This document shows, one piece after another, positions 1 to 10,802 of a stretch of DNA of 64,000 nucleotides. The stretch is from contig CP136064.1 in assembly GCA_032622095.1 (NCBI GenBank), forward strand, positions 39,172,426-39,236,425, given 5' to 3'. The first letter of the stretch is position 1, and each line of letters begins with the position of its first letter. Source of the stretch: Siphonodentalium dalli (Eukaryota; Mollusca; Scaphopoda; Gadilida; Siphonodentaliidae). A program made the translations under genes and the position numbers. The notes beneath the pieces are model-generated. The model was given only the letters and a program-made list of their open reading frames with translations. It searched no databases and was not told where the DNA came from.

Positions 1-157
1 AATTCTGAGTTAATTAGCAATTAGTTTTGTAGAGGCACTCTTTGGAGGGATCGAGGTGCCTGAGAGCACAGTATTTTTTATTTTTTCGACCTTGGGAGGG
101 ATTCTGACAATAGTTTAACTCAGAAATGAAGGGAAATATTGATATATTTAATTTCAG
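1..157 (+). other. MVP intron, 3' part
   Basis: Non-coding sequence ending in a pyrimidine-rich tract and AG at 156-157, the acceptor for the first MVP exon seen here. The 5' two thirds of the gene lie outside the window to the left. Confidence 0.8.
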
Positions 158-369
158 AATTCTGCTAAAATCATCCGATCATCTGTGTTTGGGTTTGACG
201 AGAATAAGAAGGTGCGAGACAAGTTTTCCTTCCCACAGAACTGCTTGACGATAACCAGTATTGACATCCAGTCTGTTGAGCCCGTCGACCAGAGAACTCG
301 AGATTCCCTGATGAAATCTGTGCAATTAGCCATTGAAATCACAACCAACTCTCAGGAAGCTGCTGCCAG
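158..369 (+). CDS. MVP: Major vault protein, internal exon (partial gene)
   Basis: This exon encodes part of major vault protein, the roughly 100-kDa subunit that forms the shell of the cytoplasmic vault ribonucleoprotein particle. It opens in frame with [13 protein letters not shown] and carries the conserved stretch [14 protein letters not shown] followed by [16 protein letters not shown], which I recognise as the MVP shoulder region just before the long cap helix. The exon follows AG at 156-157 and ends before GTGAGC at 370. It ends in phase 2 (AG), and the next exon supplies G to complete an Arg codon. Compared with vertebrate MVP (about 890 residues) this is roughly residue 600 onward. 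The upstream exons are outside the window, so the gene is cut by the window edge rather than damaged. Recognition is by motif reading, without an alignment. Confidence 0.95.
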
Positions 370-463
370 GTGAGCAAACCTCTCAACTAGGGCCCTGCGA
401 ATTGGCACATTTCAACATGTTCAAAATCCGATGTCAAATCAGGAGACTAATGTTAATATACAA

Positions 464-600
464 TTATCGCATTGTTTCGAGGTTGACATGAGGAATTGTC
501 AACCCGAGGAAGTAAATATTCACCAAGGCCGAAGGCCGAGGTGAATATTGACTTCCAAGGGCTGACAATTCCTCGTGTCAACCAAGAAACAATGCGATAA
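464..600. repeat. Near-perfect palindrome in MVP intron
   Basis: Two arms of about 60 bp (TTATCGCATTG...AATATTCACC and its reverse complement ending AATGCGATAA) flank a short centre, AAGGCCGAAGGCCGAGG. The same design, a unique arm pair around a GGCCnnnGCCGAGG-like centre and ending in GATAACTG, recurs at 31625-31772 with different arm sequence. Confidence 0.75.
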
Positions 601-1411
601 CTGTTTTATTATATGAAACGCGCTTTGATTGGACAAGACGTTGTGACATTGAACGTCGCTGGGAAAACCTGATCTATTTTCAGGTCTGATAATAAGTTAT
701 GTTAACCCCTGAAGTATCTGACGTCACTCAGAACTGTTATTAACCTGTTGTTTCATTAATGAGGTGAACATCGTTAGATATCTCAAGTTTTTCGTTACGT
801 TTTAACATAGGAATTGGGGAAAGAAACTTATGTTCATATAATAATATCAAATATTGATTCGAACCAGCTAGCTGCCGGTGCTTAGCGTGGACCCTCAGTT
901 TATCGGGACATATTTTCCTATAATTATGATGGCAGGGAAATTTCAGTGCATAAACTATTTTGGAAGAAAATAGCATATGCAAAATTCCAGTTGTATATTT
1001 TATATACATATCAATTAATTATTTAGTAATAATACTAAACAATTTTATGCAGTTGATATTATTACCATATAATCTGCAGATTGACTTATTTGTGCCATGA
1101 TCATACATATGGCGCTAACAATAGCGATAAATTTACAATCGTGTAGTTAGCGAAAAAAGATAATAAGGCACATGGACATGAACACGATTACAGATCTATA
1201 TTCATCCCAATAACTCAATTAACAGAAATTAAACAATTGGACATAAAATATTAGGCCTTTGTGACAGATTGTCTCTTTTGCTCATTTTGACATTACATAT
1301 ATAAGTGAACCAACCTTTGTAATTTAACACAATATGTTTGTCAGGACAAATATCACACATGTGTGATTCATCATCACCTTGTACAATACTCGAAACAGGG
1401 TTAAAGACTTA

Positions 1412-1623
1412 CATTAATGCCCTAAATAATCAACTCCTTAACCACAGCAGAATTATGGGTAACTTTTCAGGATTTAGTCGGAATATGGCTTGTTGCCATT
1501 CATCGGAAAGCTCTCGGTGAGAGTTTTCCGATGAATGGAAACAAGCCATATTTCAGACTAAATCCAGAAAAGTTACCCATAATTCTGCTGTGGTTAAGGA
1601 GTTGATTATTTAGGGCATTACTG
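1412..1623. mobile_element. M-family foldback MITE (mariner-like, TA TSD)
   Basis: Inverted repeat starting CATTAATGCCCTAAATAATC and ending TTTAGGGCATTACTG, flanked by TA at 1410-1411 and 1624-1625. The inner part (CAGCAGAATTATGGG, CATTCATCGGAAAGC) folds on itself almost completely. No transposase is present, so it is non-autonomous. Confidence 0.85.
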
Positions 1624-1834
1624 TAGATGTTCCAGAGGCAATCTGATAAAAGCCCCCATCTGTGATCAGTTAAAGGATTTTCACAATATATCAATTCAAT
1701 TTTTTCACTGCACAAGGGTCATAATGTCAATGACTCAACATTCGATGTCATGAATTTAGCAGTGTAGAGGATAAGCAAAAGTCATTATTATGCAAATTAT
1801 ACTGATTTCTAATAATTATGTGTGACTTCTTCAG

Positions 1835-2078
1835 GCACGAGGCTGAGAGATTAGAACAGGAAGCCAAAGGTCGTCTGGAGAGACAGAAGATCACTGATGA
1901 AGCCGAGGCTGAGAGAGCAAGAAGGAACCTCCTGGAACTCCAGGCATTGAGTGCCGCAGTCGAGAGTACTGGACAAGCCAAGGCTGAGGCTCAGTCCAGG
2001 GCTGAGTCTGCCAGAATTGAGGGAGAGGCTGCAGTCGAACAAGCCAAACTCAAATCTCAGGCCTGCAAGATTGAAGCG
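1835..2078 (+). CDS. MVP: Major vault protein, cap-helix exon
   Basis: Encodes the Glu/Ala/Arg-rich long alpha helix of MVP, which packs side by side in the vault cap and drives association of the half shells. The reading starts [20 protein letters not shown], with R split across the intron, and continues through [20 protein letters not shown] and [18 protein letters not shown], a close match in character to vertebrate MVP. The acceptor AG is at 1833-1834 and the donor GTAAGT at 2079. Length 244 nt, that is 1 + 81 codons, leaving phase 0 for the next exon. Confidence 0.95.
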
Positions 2079-3149
2079 GTAAGTTGACTAATATCAGGGA
2101 AAATGAACACACTATTCTGTTTTCTGGTTTGAAGATAAGAGAAAATATGTTTGCACTAAAAAGCAATGATTGAAGTCGATATTATCTTTCAGCCCTGGTG
2201 CTATTCATAAAAGTTCAATTATAATTTAATTTAGTTTCCAAGCTGTTTTTATATACAAACAAATTATCACATAATTTCAACCTATAAATTATCTCGTGTA
2301 TAAATTATATCAAGTTTGAATTTGCAACTGGACCATTAATAAGTCTGTTCTAACTTCTCAGATCATTATGATTACAATCTTGAATGGTGTTAACTATGTT
2401 ACCTATGCGCAGTGAAGTGGCTAGAGGGTCTCCGTTGAGGGGCTTCCATCTTGACATTTCAACCCCCCTTTGGAGTTTTCCAACTGCTTCCTCAAGCTTT
2501 CCAACTGTTGGAAATTTTCAGCCTGACCTTGAACAAATGTAAATGGATTTCAAAGATTTGTGGTATACGAGTTCACCTGACCATTACCTAGAAAGAGTTC
2601 GCAAGCCAGGTCTGGCCAGATATTTTTACCGGAGTTGTTGGACTTTGTTTATTATTTTTGTCGAATTTAACAAATAGCAAATAGACGACGTCCCAGGGCT
2701 CATTTCCACAAATGTCAACGGATTTCAAAGATATTTGGTATATGAGTTCACATGACCATTACCTAGAATGAGTTCGCAAACCAGGTCCGCCCAGATATTT
2801 TCAGCAGAGTTATTGGACTTTGTTTATTTTTTTTGGTGCAAATGGACGACGTCACAGGGCTAATTTCCTCGAATGTCAACGGATTTCAAAGATTTTTGGT
2901 ATATTCGTTCCCATGACCAGTACCTAAAATGTTCGCAAGCCAGGCTTTTTGACAAAATCCCACCTCTTGTTTAGCACATACTGAGAACGCAAACATTATT
3001 GAGAATGCACTTCCCCAACTGCACAATTCGGCAGGGGATACCGCCGTCTGCGACTTCTTGTTTTATTTTGCATCAACCCACTTTGAGTCCCTTTAAAGGT
3101 AGAGAAAAAAATCTCTTTGTTCTTAATAAATAACCAATTATTATTATAG
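2079..3149 (+). other. MVP intron with tandem repeat block
   Basis: Intron from GTAAGT at 2079 to TTATTATAG at 3149. Its second half (2437-3020) is a repetitive block described separately; the first half has no recognisable features. Confidence 0.8.
2437..3020 (+). repeat. F repeat: three diverged tandem units, also inverted at 48.3 kb
   Basis: About three imperfect units of roughly 160 bp, each containing GATTTCAAAGAT, TATGAGTTCACATGACC, GAGTTCGCAA and TTGGACTTTGTTTAT. The block ends TTTTGACAAAATCCCACC...GAATGCACTTCCCCAACT. The same block, including this end, occurs in the opposite orientation at 48270-48870. Confidence 0.85.
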
Positions 3150-3482
3150 GAATCTGAGCTAGACAGGCTTTCAAGCGCCAGGGAGGCAGAACTCAAATTC
3201 CTTGGTGAGCAGAACGAGCTCGAACTCAGCAAGGCTAAAGAAATGTCCAGCATTGAGACCGGAAAATTCAAGAACATGGTGGATGCCATTGGAGCACCAA
3301 CAATACAAGCCATCGCCGTCTCTGGACCCGAGATGCAGGTCAAACTGTTGCAGGGTCTGGGGCTGAAATCTACACTCATCACAGATGGATCCACTCCTAT
3401 CAATTTGTTCAACACAGCACAGGGCTTGCTGGGTGGACAAATCGTGACAACCCGCGCAAAGCCAGATGAAGAGCCATATTAA
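3150..3482 (+). CDS. MVP: Major vault protein, last coding exon
   Basis: Final coding exon, 110 codons plus TAA at 3480-3482. It continues the cap helix ([19 protein letters not shown]) and then the cap ring, with the strongly conserved blocks [20 protein letters not shown] and [15 protein letters not shown]. The C-terminal tail after GLLGG is only about 13 residues ([13 protein letters not shown], then Y), shorter than the long Pro/Gly/Ser-rich tail of mammalian MVP. Acceptor TTATTATAG ends at 3149 and phase 0 joins the previous exon cleanly. The three exons give 262 residues of uninterrupted reading, so this looks like a working gene. Confidence 0.95.
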   Translation, partial: ESELDRLSSAREAELKFLGEQNELELSKAKEMSSIETGKFKNMVDAIGAPTIQAIAVSGPEMQVKLLQGLGLKSTLITDGSTPINLFNTAQGLLGGQIVTTRAKPDEEPY

Positions 3483-4770
3483 ATAATTCCCTCGAAAGAC
3501 TCTTGTTGACTAACTTTCATTAGTGAAACACATTTGTACATTTTGTGATAAAAGGCAGGTTCAGGTACACACTTGTAGATTCTGAGTAAATTGATTTAAA
3601 CATATTTATTACCAATAAGTATTATAATAGCCCAGTGTTTATGTTTTCAAAATGAGAGATAACTCTAAGATTCCAGTTATTTTGTTAAAAAAATATCACT
3701 TTTACTAAATAACTGACGTGTCTAAAGATTTACAACACAATGAAAGAACTTTCTGAAACAAAATAGAAAATGTACTTGAAAGGGTGGGCTGGTTTAGGGT
3801 TCAATTTTACAAAGCCCTCCCAAAGTTTCACCCAAGAGGGCTAATTCCATACATGACCGTGAGTGTTGAAGGTGAGAATTGAAAACATGAGATATAGTAT
3901 TGCAGAGTTGATCTAGAGCATTACATGTATGAGCAACAAGCAGTCTCACATGAAACCAATTTGAGTTGTATTGATAATGTATAACATCTTTACCCGTGTG
4001 TAGAGTCAATTTCTATAGACTGCGATACACTATCTCTAACTTCAACAATCATGGGTCATCTCTCCAATTATCAGGTTACACAAGTGTGAATCTTAACCTC
4101 TCTAATAGTTCAGAGGTTTCATTACTTGTCAATTTAGGTTGCACCATTGTTTTTCCACATACCTTAATTCGAAAAACTGCTCAAGCTAAGAACTTAACTG
4201 CAAAATTTGGACAATCACCAATCAGAATACTATTATTAAAAAGTTTTGATTATTTGTGGATTTATTTTATTTCCGAAGCTACCTCGAGGAAAAACTAATG
4301 AATTCGTTATAATATTTTGATATAAAATTTATAGTTTGTGCATTTGATTGATAATCAGATATGCATCTGATAAATTTTTAAGTTTTTGAGAACAAACATG
4401 CCTAAATTGCCATTTGGTTGGATTATATTTTATTTGTCATTCCGGCAATGCATACTGATGTTCATAGTGCATTATTCCCCAATAAAATCCCGAACTTAAT
4501 TTATAAAGATTTTCTTATCATATTTTTCTATAGATCTTTTTCTTTCTGTTATGACTTTTTCATCAAGTGCTGTGTTGTAAGTAAAACATTCATATCTTTT
4601 TCCATGTTATTTTAATACACAATTGTTGGATAGATATAATTAATTACACTTTAGCCGTTTTGGTACTAGTTGTATATGTAATAATTTACACTAAGTTATC
4701 TATATTATGTGTTTGCATATGTACATGTGTTGGACTGTCTTAAACTAATAAATGGCCAGGCATACTTGGA
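3483..4770 (+). other. Probable MVP 3' UTR
   Basis: AT-rich sequence after the MVP stop with no coding signal. Candidate poly(A) signals AATAAA lie at 4481-4486 and 4747-4752; the second is followed by a T-rich stretch (TTTGACTCTATTTTTCC). Which one is used cannot be told from sequence. Confidence 0.45.
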
Positions 4771-5880
4771 ACATGACAAACAATTTGACTCTATTTTTCC
4801 TACCTGCTGAAGATCATTGATGATAAATCAATTATTGGGAACAAGAGAGAACTCAATATTGTGGTTGCATAAGGCAATATAGGCTGCATTTGAACATCCC
4901 AGGCTACAGCTGCCATGGCCGCTGTAGCTTATACATGTACATGTAAATTTAAACTTCTATTGTGCATGGCTTTTCCACTACAGCAGTTAGAGGAAAACAA
5001 AGCGATTGAAAATGGGGATTATCACTAAACATTGTACTCCCGCTCCGATGGGGAATTTCCTACCAGGATGATAATTTTTTAACCATGCTCCCATCATCCC
5101 ATGATTATATTTTCCAAATTTGTTATTATCTATGATATATTTCTGGTTTTGTTTTAATAACTGTTTTCTGAAGAAAAAAGTATATATCTTTTATATACTA
5201 GTATATGCATTTTACATAAAAATATAATGAAGCTGATATCATTTGACTTTAAAATAGGTATCATTTTACTGGGTGTTAATTAGTTTGGATATCAAATGAC
5301 CTGCACCCATATCGTGGAGTAAAAATATTCCAAATTGTTGAATTGATATGGGAACAGTATGCTGATATGTTCTGCCTCCAATAAGAAACAGCATCTTTGT
5401 TTGGTCAGAGCCGTGCAACATATCCCATGTTTATGTCTCGAGCCATCAACAGAAGGGATACCAAGACAACCATTTCATCGTCTCTCGCTGGCCTGTTTTT
5501 TTCATGACGTCATTTCACATTGAACAACGTTATGGAGAGGATGATAGGAGATCTTGACATTTTCTGCTGATCATTCTTCAGAATAAATGTCAAATTGTTT
5601 TGAATGACCAGGATAATTGGTAGAACATACATGTATATACGTCAATCCACCACAATAACTTTTAATATTGATCAACCACATTCCAAGTTGAGAGTATAAT
5701 ATTTAGTGACCACCATTCCTAGCTCCTGTAGCTCGACCTTGACCTTGACTGGTTGCCAGCGCTCTTAACAACTGTAGCCTGGGATGCTCAAATACGGCCA
5801 TATGCTTGAGTAGAAGCAAGAGTAGTGCAAACTCATTCAAGATATCTGAGTAGAAGCCATCAATCAAATTTGGTAAAAAT
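4771..5880. other. Intergenic, no gene seen
   Basis: No convincing open frame or family repeat. AGCCTGGGATGCTCAAATACGG at about 5776-5797 is roughly the reverse complement of TTTGAACATCCCAGGCTACAG at about 4889, so 4889-5800 may be a degenerate foldback. Confidence 0.4.
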
Positions 5881-5881
5881 A

Positions 5882-6033
5882 CAGTAATGCTCTAAATGAT
5901 CGACTCCTTAACCACAGCAGAATTATGGGTAACTTTTCAGGATTCAGTCAGGATATATGGCTTGTTGCCATTCATCGGAAAGGTCTGTGCCCATAATTAT
6001 GCTGTGGTTAAGGAGTCGATTATTTAGGGCACA
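5882..6033. mobile_element. M-family MITE, right end decayed
   Basis: Starts CAGTAATGCTCTAAATGATC after TA at 5880-5881 and keeps the CAGCAGAATTATGGG and GTTGCCATTCATCGG core. The right arm is shortened and ends TATTTAGGGCACA without the usual TTACTG terminus. Confidence 0.75.
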
Positions 6034-6716
6034 CTTCTTGGAGTTATCTGCTTAAGTTGCGAAATTGATATCGGTAAACAATAAAATCAGACATGACTGC
6101 CTTTAGAACTCACCCATATATGTGTGTGTGTGTGTGGGGGGTGGTGTGCCAACCTTGGTCAAAATTTTGCACCTGAGACAGTAGCTGTTTTTTAGACCAG
6201 GACGAATTTATCAGTTGGGGAAATTCCAGCACAAATAGAGTGGGAATTTGGTCTTCATGAGAAGGGGGCAGTTAGAAATTCAGTGCGATCGTGGGAACAT
6301 TTAATGTTGCCAGCGAGACATAAATGTACTCATATCATTAAATAAATGAACGGTCGCTGATCCCCCCCCCCCCCCCCCCACCACCACCCACGTCCACTGA
6401 AAAGGTGGCTTTTTTAAAAACACAGAAATCAATTTCTGGAAAATATCATTGGACAAAACTTTGATTCCAATTTGAATTGCGAAGTTATCATCTGGACAAC
6501 CCCAAAATTGTAAAATCCAAGTCGAAAATATGGCATAACTCCCATAAAAACATTACTGGCCAATGGCCATTTTCGAACTTGATCTGAATCTTCTGAAATG
6601 TGAACCATATACCAAATATAATATCTGATCACTCTGAGCTTTGATGGGTGGGTTCCTTGACTCGAATCAAATATTTTTTACCCCTGAAGACAAAGAAATA
6701 GTAATTTAGGGGTGCT
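6034..6716. other. Intergenic with low-complexity tracts
   Basis: Contains a TG run near 6120-6136 and a poly(C) tract at 6362-6379. The segment 6640-6720 contains GATGGGTGGGTTCCTTGACT, a motif shared with the E-family elements at 9930, 34755 and 41407. No gene seen. Confidence 0.6.
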
Positions 6717-7135
6717 TAAAGATACGGGCGGCGTTGGCGGTGGGTATGCTGTTAAAATATTCACCTCCGTCAAAAACCGCCATAAACAGAAAGAATAGTA
6801 AAATATAGACAGACTTTGTTCTTACACCAATCAGAAATATGGCATAAACAGTATGTTATTGTCAATTTCCCCCCTTTGTTATGCAAACAAAAGCAAAAAA
6901 CGTTACGTTACCTGGCTTTTGTTTAGATCCGGATATGGTAAACATAAAGAGCGTTATTTGTTACTATTTTCCTGATATGGAAATAATAAAGAGCGTTAAT
7001 ATCATTTGTGTGTGATTAACCAATAGAATTGCGCTGTGTTATGTAAACAGAAGCACAACTTCTGTAACACCGAGTAGGCTCTTGTTTACGTACACCATCG
7101 TACGTCTTGACGACAATATACTATATTAGTTATCC
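6717..7135. repeat. Copy 1 of the GGGCGGCGTT element, right end lost
   Basis: Begins TTAAAGATACGGGCGGCGTT and matches 17367-17777 over about 410 bp, for example AATATTCACCTCCGTCAAAA and GCATAAACAGTATGTTATTG. The terminal inverted repeat present at 17893 is missing here. Confidence 0.75.
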
Positions 7136-7346
7136 TCCAGACAGAAATGGTGATTTCGAGGTAAAGAAAGGGACATAACTCCATCAAAAATCATAAGACC
7201 GTGGCCAAATTCGAACTTGATCAGCGAGTTCTCAATAAACAACTACATACCTAATCCCATGGAATTCTGACTAATAAAAAATTGAAGTTATGATCCGGAG
7301 GGTGGACTAAATATTCTGAAACAAATGTTGCAGTACAAATTCTTAA

Positions 7347-7690
7347 GGTAAGTCAGTAGCCGAGAGGTAGTGTACTGGTCTCTTGTGCTAGTGGACCGGG
7401 GATCGCAACCTGGTCAGGGTATTCTGACAAAAAAAAAATTCAGGATGACAAGTCTCATTCTGAATAAAGATCCGAATGCAAAATGCCGATTTCCCCCATT
7501 ACAACATTTGCCCAGGTATGTTGTCGTGGGTGCAGGACACTGTCCGATCGGACGCGGACATTAATGGCTGACCCAGGTACACGCCTTGGTGTGTGCACGT
7601 TAAAGAACACTACTGGAGTCGCCACATGGTTATAAAGTTAATCACCCGTGGTAGCACCTGGACCAGTGCGTCAAACCAAAAGGTTCCTGC
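7347..7690 (+). mobile_element. tRNA-derived SINE
   Basis: The head reads like a tRNA: an A-box-like TAGCCGAGAGGTAG and a B-box-like GGGATCGCAACC about 40 bp later. A long body follows with CATTTGCCCAGGTATG and GTGCACGTTAAAGAACAC, a string type common in invertebrate SINE bodies. No intact tRNA cloverleaf is expected and no coding frame is convincing. Confidence 0.6.
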
Positions 7691-7879
7691 ACTGCAATAT
7701 CTACAGATACAAATATTTTGTCTTGTATGGAGTCTTGTCATTTGCTTCATCTATTGTTCACACTTATCAGTGCCACTCATGTGCAATCGTATAGTTTATA
7801 CAATAACAAAGGTATGATGAATTTTGCACTGCAAAAATCTAGCTAAAATATTTAGTGTAACTATAATAGTTGAATTCAG

Positions 7880-8212
7880 GACTGGCTTAGTTTAGTGTGT
7901 CTGACATTTGCATAATGAGGTCCCAGAGGGTGAATTTGGGGATGCTATCCCACACGGCGGGCTAGCATTACCAAAAACACCCTATGGTAACCTCATTCTG
8001 CACAGGCCTCATCTTCTGGGGGAGTATCTAGTCTCAAATTAACAGTTTTTAGTTAGCTTTTCCTCTCTTTTTTCAATATCCCCAAACTTGATCCTAGGTC
8101 CCATATCAGTTGAGGCCTAAGCAGAATGAGGTCCCACCCTAGTGCAGAATAGCGTCACTAAATTCACCCACTGGGAACCACATTCTGTAAATGTCAGACA
8201 CTATATCCAAGC
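7880..8212. mobile_element. H-family foldback (hAT-like), variant ends
   Basis: Carries the H core ATGAGGTCCCAGAGGGTGAA with the inverted partner TTCACCCACTGGGAACC, and the outer TTAGTGTGTCTGACATTTGC / GTCAGACACTATATCC. A T-family element abuts or interrupts its right end at 8213, so the right terminus and TSD are unclear. Confidence 0.7.
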
Positions 8213-8519
8213 TTAACCCTTACCCAACAAACCGGCCAAATAAAGCTTCAACAGCCTAAAATATCTTGGATCTGTCTCAATAGAACCATACAATTATGGA
8301 TATCATTGGAACCGGCTCCTTGACCACATTGTGATAGTTACAGTTATGCCCTGTGCCAATGCATTCGCATATATAAGAGAATGCATTGGCCTAAAAAAAA
8401 TCTAATTTTTAATGTGTTAAGCCAATGCATTCTCTTATATATGCGAGGCGACCTATGGTCGACTCGCATATATAAGAGAATGCATTGGCACAGGCCCCTT
8501 CTGTTGGGTAAAGGGTTAA
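8213..8519. mobile_element. T-family element, ACCCAACA ends, TTAA TSD
   Basis: TTAA-flanked element whose left end reads CCCTTACCCAACAAACCGG and right end CTTCTGTTGGGTAAAGGG. Inside is a complete 65-bp palindrome of the AATGCATTCTCTTATATATG type at about 8424-8489, preceded by a shortened palindrome at about 8357-8392. Confidence 0.85.
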
Positions 8520-8705
8520 TTCAGAAAGTGACAGACCTGAAGGTAACTTACACGGGGGTAATCATGATACCAGAACTTACACGGGGGTAATCATGATCTA
8601 TTGGCCAATTCTTAGACAGTTAAAAATTCCTGATCTCACAAAACCAAATGGGTGGGGAGGAGAAAGGAGGTGGCAAAATGTGCTTTGATAAAGTCACAAG
8701 TTGTT

Positions 8706-9139
8706 TTAACCCTTTACCCAACAGAACGGCCCTGTGCCAATGCATTCTCTTATATATGCGAGTCGACCATAGGTCACCTCGCATATATAAGAGAATGCAT
8801 TGGCTTAACACATTAAAAATTATAAAATTGTTAAAGAATGTAAGAAAAAATGGTAAAAAGTGTTAAAAAAAGATTTTGTTTAGGCCAATGCATTCTCTTA
8901 AAAAAGATTTTGTTTAGGCCAATGCATTCTCTTATATATGCGAGGCGACCTATGGTCGACTCGCATATATAAGAGAATGCATTGGCACAGGGCATAACTG
9001 TAACTATCACAATGTGGGCAAGGAGCCGGTTCCAATGATATCCATATTTGTATGGTTCTATTGAGACAGACCGAAGATATTTTAGGCTGTTGAATCTTTA
9101 TTTTGCCGGTTTTGGCCGGTTTGTTGGGTAAAGGGTTAA
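8706..9139. mobile_element. T-family element, ACCCAACA ends, TTAA TSD
   Basis: TTAA at 8706-8709 and 9136-9139. Left end CCCTTTACCCAACAGAACGG, right end TGTTGGGTAAAGGG. It holds two tandem copies of the inner palindrome (about 8736-8805 and 8916-8986) separated by an A-rich spacer. A 28-bp partial duplication of the second palindrome's start sits at 8882-8910. Confidence 0.9.
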
Positions 9140-9289
9140 CTCGATCTGAGCAGGATATTATTTTTATAAGGGTACTGAATTTGAATGATTAAATTAGATA
9201 TAACATTTGATATAGAAGCATTTATTTAGACATAACAAATAGCAACATTAATAACTGACAATACAGTAATATAGAGCTCCATGATGTTC

Positions 9290-9810
9290 TTAACCATTCT
9301 ATGACTGGAGCTTCCTGAAATTTTGCGAAAACCCTGTGTCAATGCATTCTCTTATATATGCGAATCTCTCATATGGAGCCTCCCATATATTAGTCCAAGT
9401 CTTCTTGTACTAAAACCAGCTAAGATATTGGTATGGCGATTTGCTGGTGTTTAGTCCAAGCCCGCCTGCATAGGCTTCTTATAACACGACTTAGGCGTTA
9501 GTGACCCGCTCAAATAAAACCACAATTATATGAAATAAAATATCACAATTGCGACAATAAACAGATATTTTCCGCAGAAGATATGCTATTTGATCTGAAA
9601 CCCACATCAGTTGTGATTTGAACACGGTAATTTAATGTGAAAAGAGACAAGAAGACTTGGACTACCCATATATAAGAGAATGCATTGGCCTAACAATATT
9701 CACATTGCCCTTGAAAGCCAGTGCATTATCTTATATGCATATATAAGAGAATGCATGGGCACAGGATCTTTAATATTGCTCCAGTGCGGCTCGCATCATG
9801 AAAGGGTTAA
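9290..9810. mobile_element. T-family element, GGGAGCTTCC-type ends, interrupted
   Basis: TTAA at 9290-9293 and 9807-9810. The left end CCATTCTATGACTGGAGCTT and right end GCTCGCATCATGAAAGGG are a second terminus type joined to the same AATGCATTCTCTTATATATG palindromes. A 274-bp unrelated element (9391-9664) has landed inside the first palindrome. Confidence 0.8.
9391..9664. mobile_element. Nested element with 9-bp TSD
   Basis: Terminal inverted repeats TAGTCCAAGTCTTCTTGT / ACAAGAAGACTTGGACTA, flanked by exact 9-bp duplications CCCATATAT at 9382-9390 and 9665-9673. A third diverged copy of the end (TTAGTCCAAGCCCGCC) lies inside. A 9-bp TSD suggests a Mutator-like origin, but no transposase is present. 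Confidence 0.85.
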
Positions 9811-9932
9811 GTATAAGAAACAATACAACGGTCAGCGTTTGCTATAACATTTATACATAGTCAACTTTAGTGACATGGTGGACTTAAAGAGACATATAAT
9901 ACTAATATGGATCTAGCTATTATAGCTTAAAG
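9811..9932 (+). repeat. Segmental duplication, copy 1 left part
   Basis: The 122 bp from AGTATAAGAAACAATACAAC to GGATCTAGCTATTATAGCTT recur at 10803-10922. With the flanking 10424-10555 = 10933-11075 match, this shows that a unit including a T-family element was duplicated in tandem. Confidence 0.85.
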
Positions 9933-10411
9933 GTACTCAACCCGATAAAACTCCTCTCAATTACTATTTCAATGGCTTCGGGGGTCAAAAATATTTGATT
10001 CGAGTCGAGGAAGTCACCCATCAAAGCTCAGATTTGTTAGATATCGATTTTAGAAATCTATTATTTTTCATTATCGGGAATTCTTTCTGGCCCAGAAGAC
10101 AATCAAAAATTCGTTATTATTACCCACTTGATTATAGAGTTATCCATCCTTGTCTGTTTGAATAGAATTTTGGTGTAAAATCTCGAGCAGGTTACCAAAT
10201 TGACGGCAGTTATTGGTACTCATCTCGAGAACATAAGAATTTTCAAAAATCAATATCTAATAACTCTGAGCTTTGTTTGATGGGTTCCTCGACTCGAATA
10301 AAATATTTTTTACCCCCAAAGCCAAAGAAATAGTAATATAGGACCCTCTGATCGGATTGTTGTTGTTGGAATCTGTTGAGATGGGGACCCTCTTTACGGG
10401 TTGAGTACCTT
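9930..10411. mobile_element. E-family element (AAGGTACTCA ends, TA TSD)
   Basis: Inverted ends AAGGTACTCAACCCG / CGGGTTGAGTACCTT, flanked by TA at 9928-9929 and 10412-10413. The duplicated copy of the locus at 10921-10922 lacks the element and keeps a single TA, an in-window empty site. Inside are mirrored GGCTTCGGGG / CCCCCAAAGCC and TGATTCGAGTCGAGG / CCTCGACTCGAAT motifs. There is no coding frame. Confidence 0.9.
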
Positions 10412-10538
10412 TAATGTGACTAGGTAAATAAACTACTCGTATTTAAATTCACACAGTATTATTTTTCACTCAGTTTTGAATTCAAAAGTTAAAAAAAAAA
10501 AGTCTTGTATCTGATGAGTTTCAGTTATTAATCATTCC

Positions 10539-10802
10539 TTAACCCTTTCACGAGCTTCCTGAAATTTTGCGAAAACCCTGTCAATGCATTCTCTTATATA
10601 CTAGTATGCGAATCTCTAAAATGGAGACTCCCATATATAAGAGAATACAATGGCTTAACAGTATTTACATTGACCCTGTAAGCCAGTGCATTCTCTTCTA
10701 TATATGCGACACTCCCTATGTGAGACATGCATATATAAGAGAATGCCCTGGCACAGGATCTTTAATGTTGCTCCAGTACGTTTCCCATCATGAACGGGTT
10801 AA
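10539..10802. mobile_element. T-family element, GGGAGCTTCC-type ends
   Basis: TTAA at 10539-10542 and 10799-10802. It has two inner palindromes (AATGCATTCTCTTATATAC... and GTGCATTCTCTTCTATATAT...). The left end is shortened relative to the 11061 copy. Confidence 0.85.

Larger units (their letters stand above)
370..1834 (+). other. MVP intron with two foldback repeats
   Basis: Intron between two MVP coding exons (GTGAGC donor at 370, TTCTTCAG acceptor ending 1834). It holds a palindrome at 464-600 and an M-family element at 1412-1623. The rest is AT-rich with no coding signal. TAGGGCCCTGCGAATT at about 389 resembles the left end of the hAT-like element at 42123 and may be a solo terminus. Confidence 0.75.

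Noticed and set aside
1338-1715. Open frames sharing NALNNQLLNHSRIMGNFSGF, found at several loci
   Set aside because: The peptide is the translation of the M-family palindrome and recurs wherever that MITE does.
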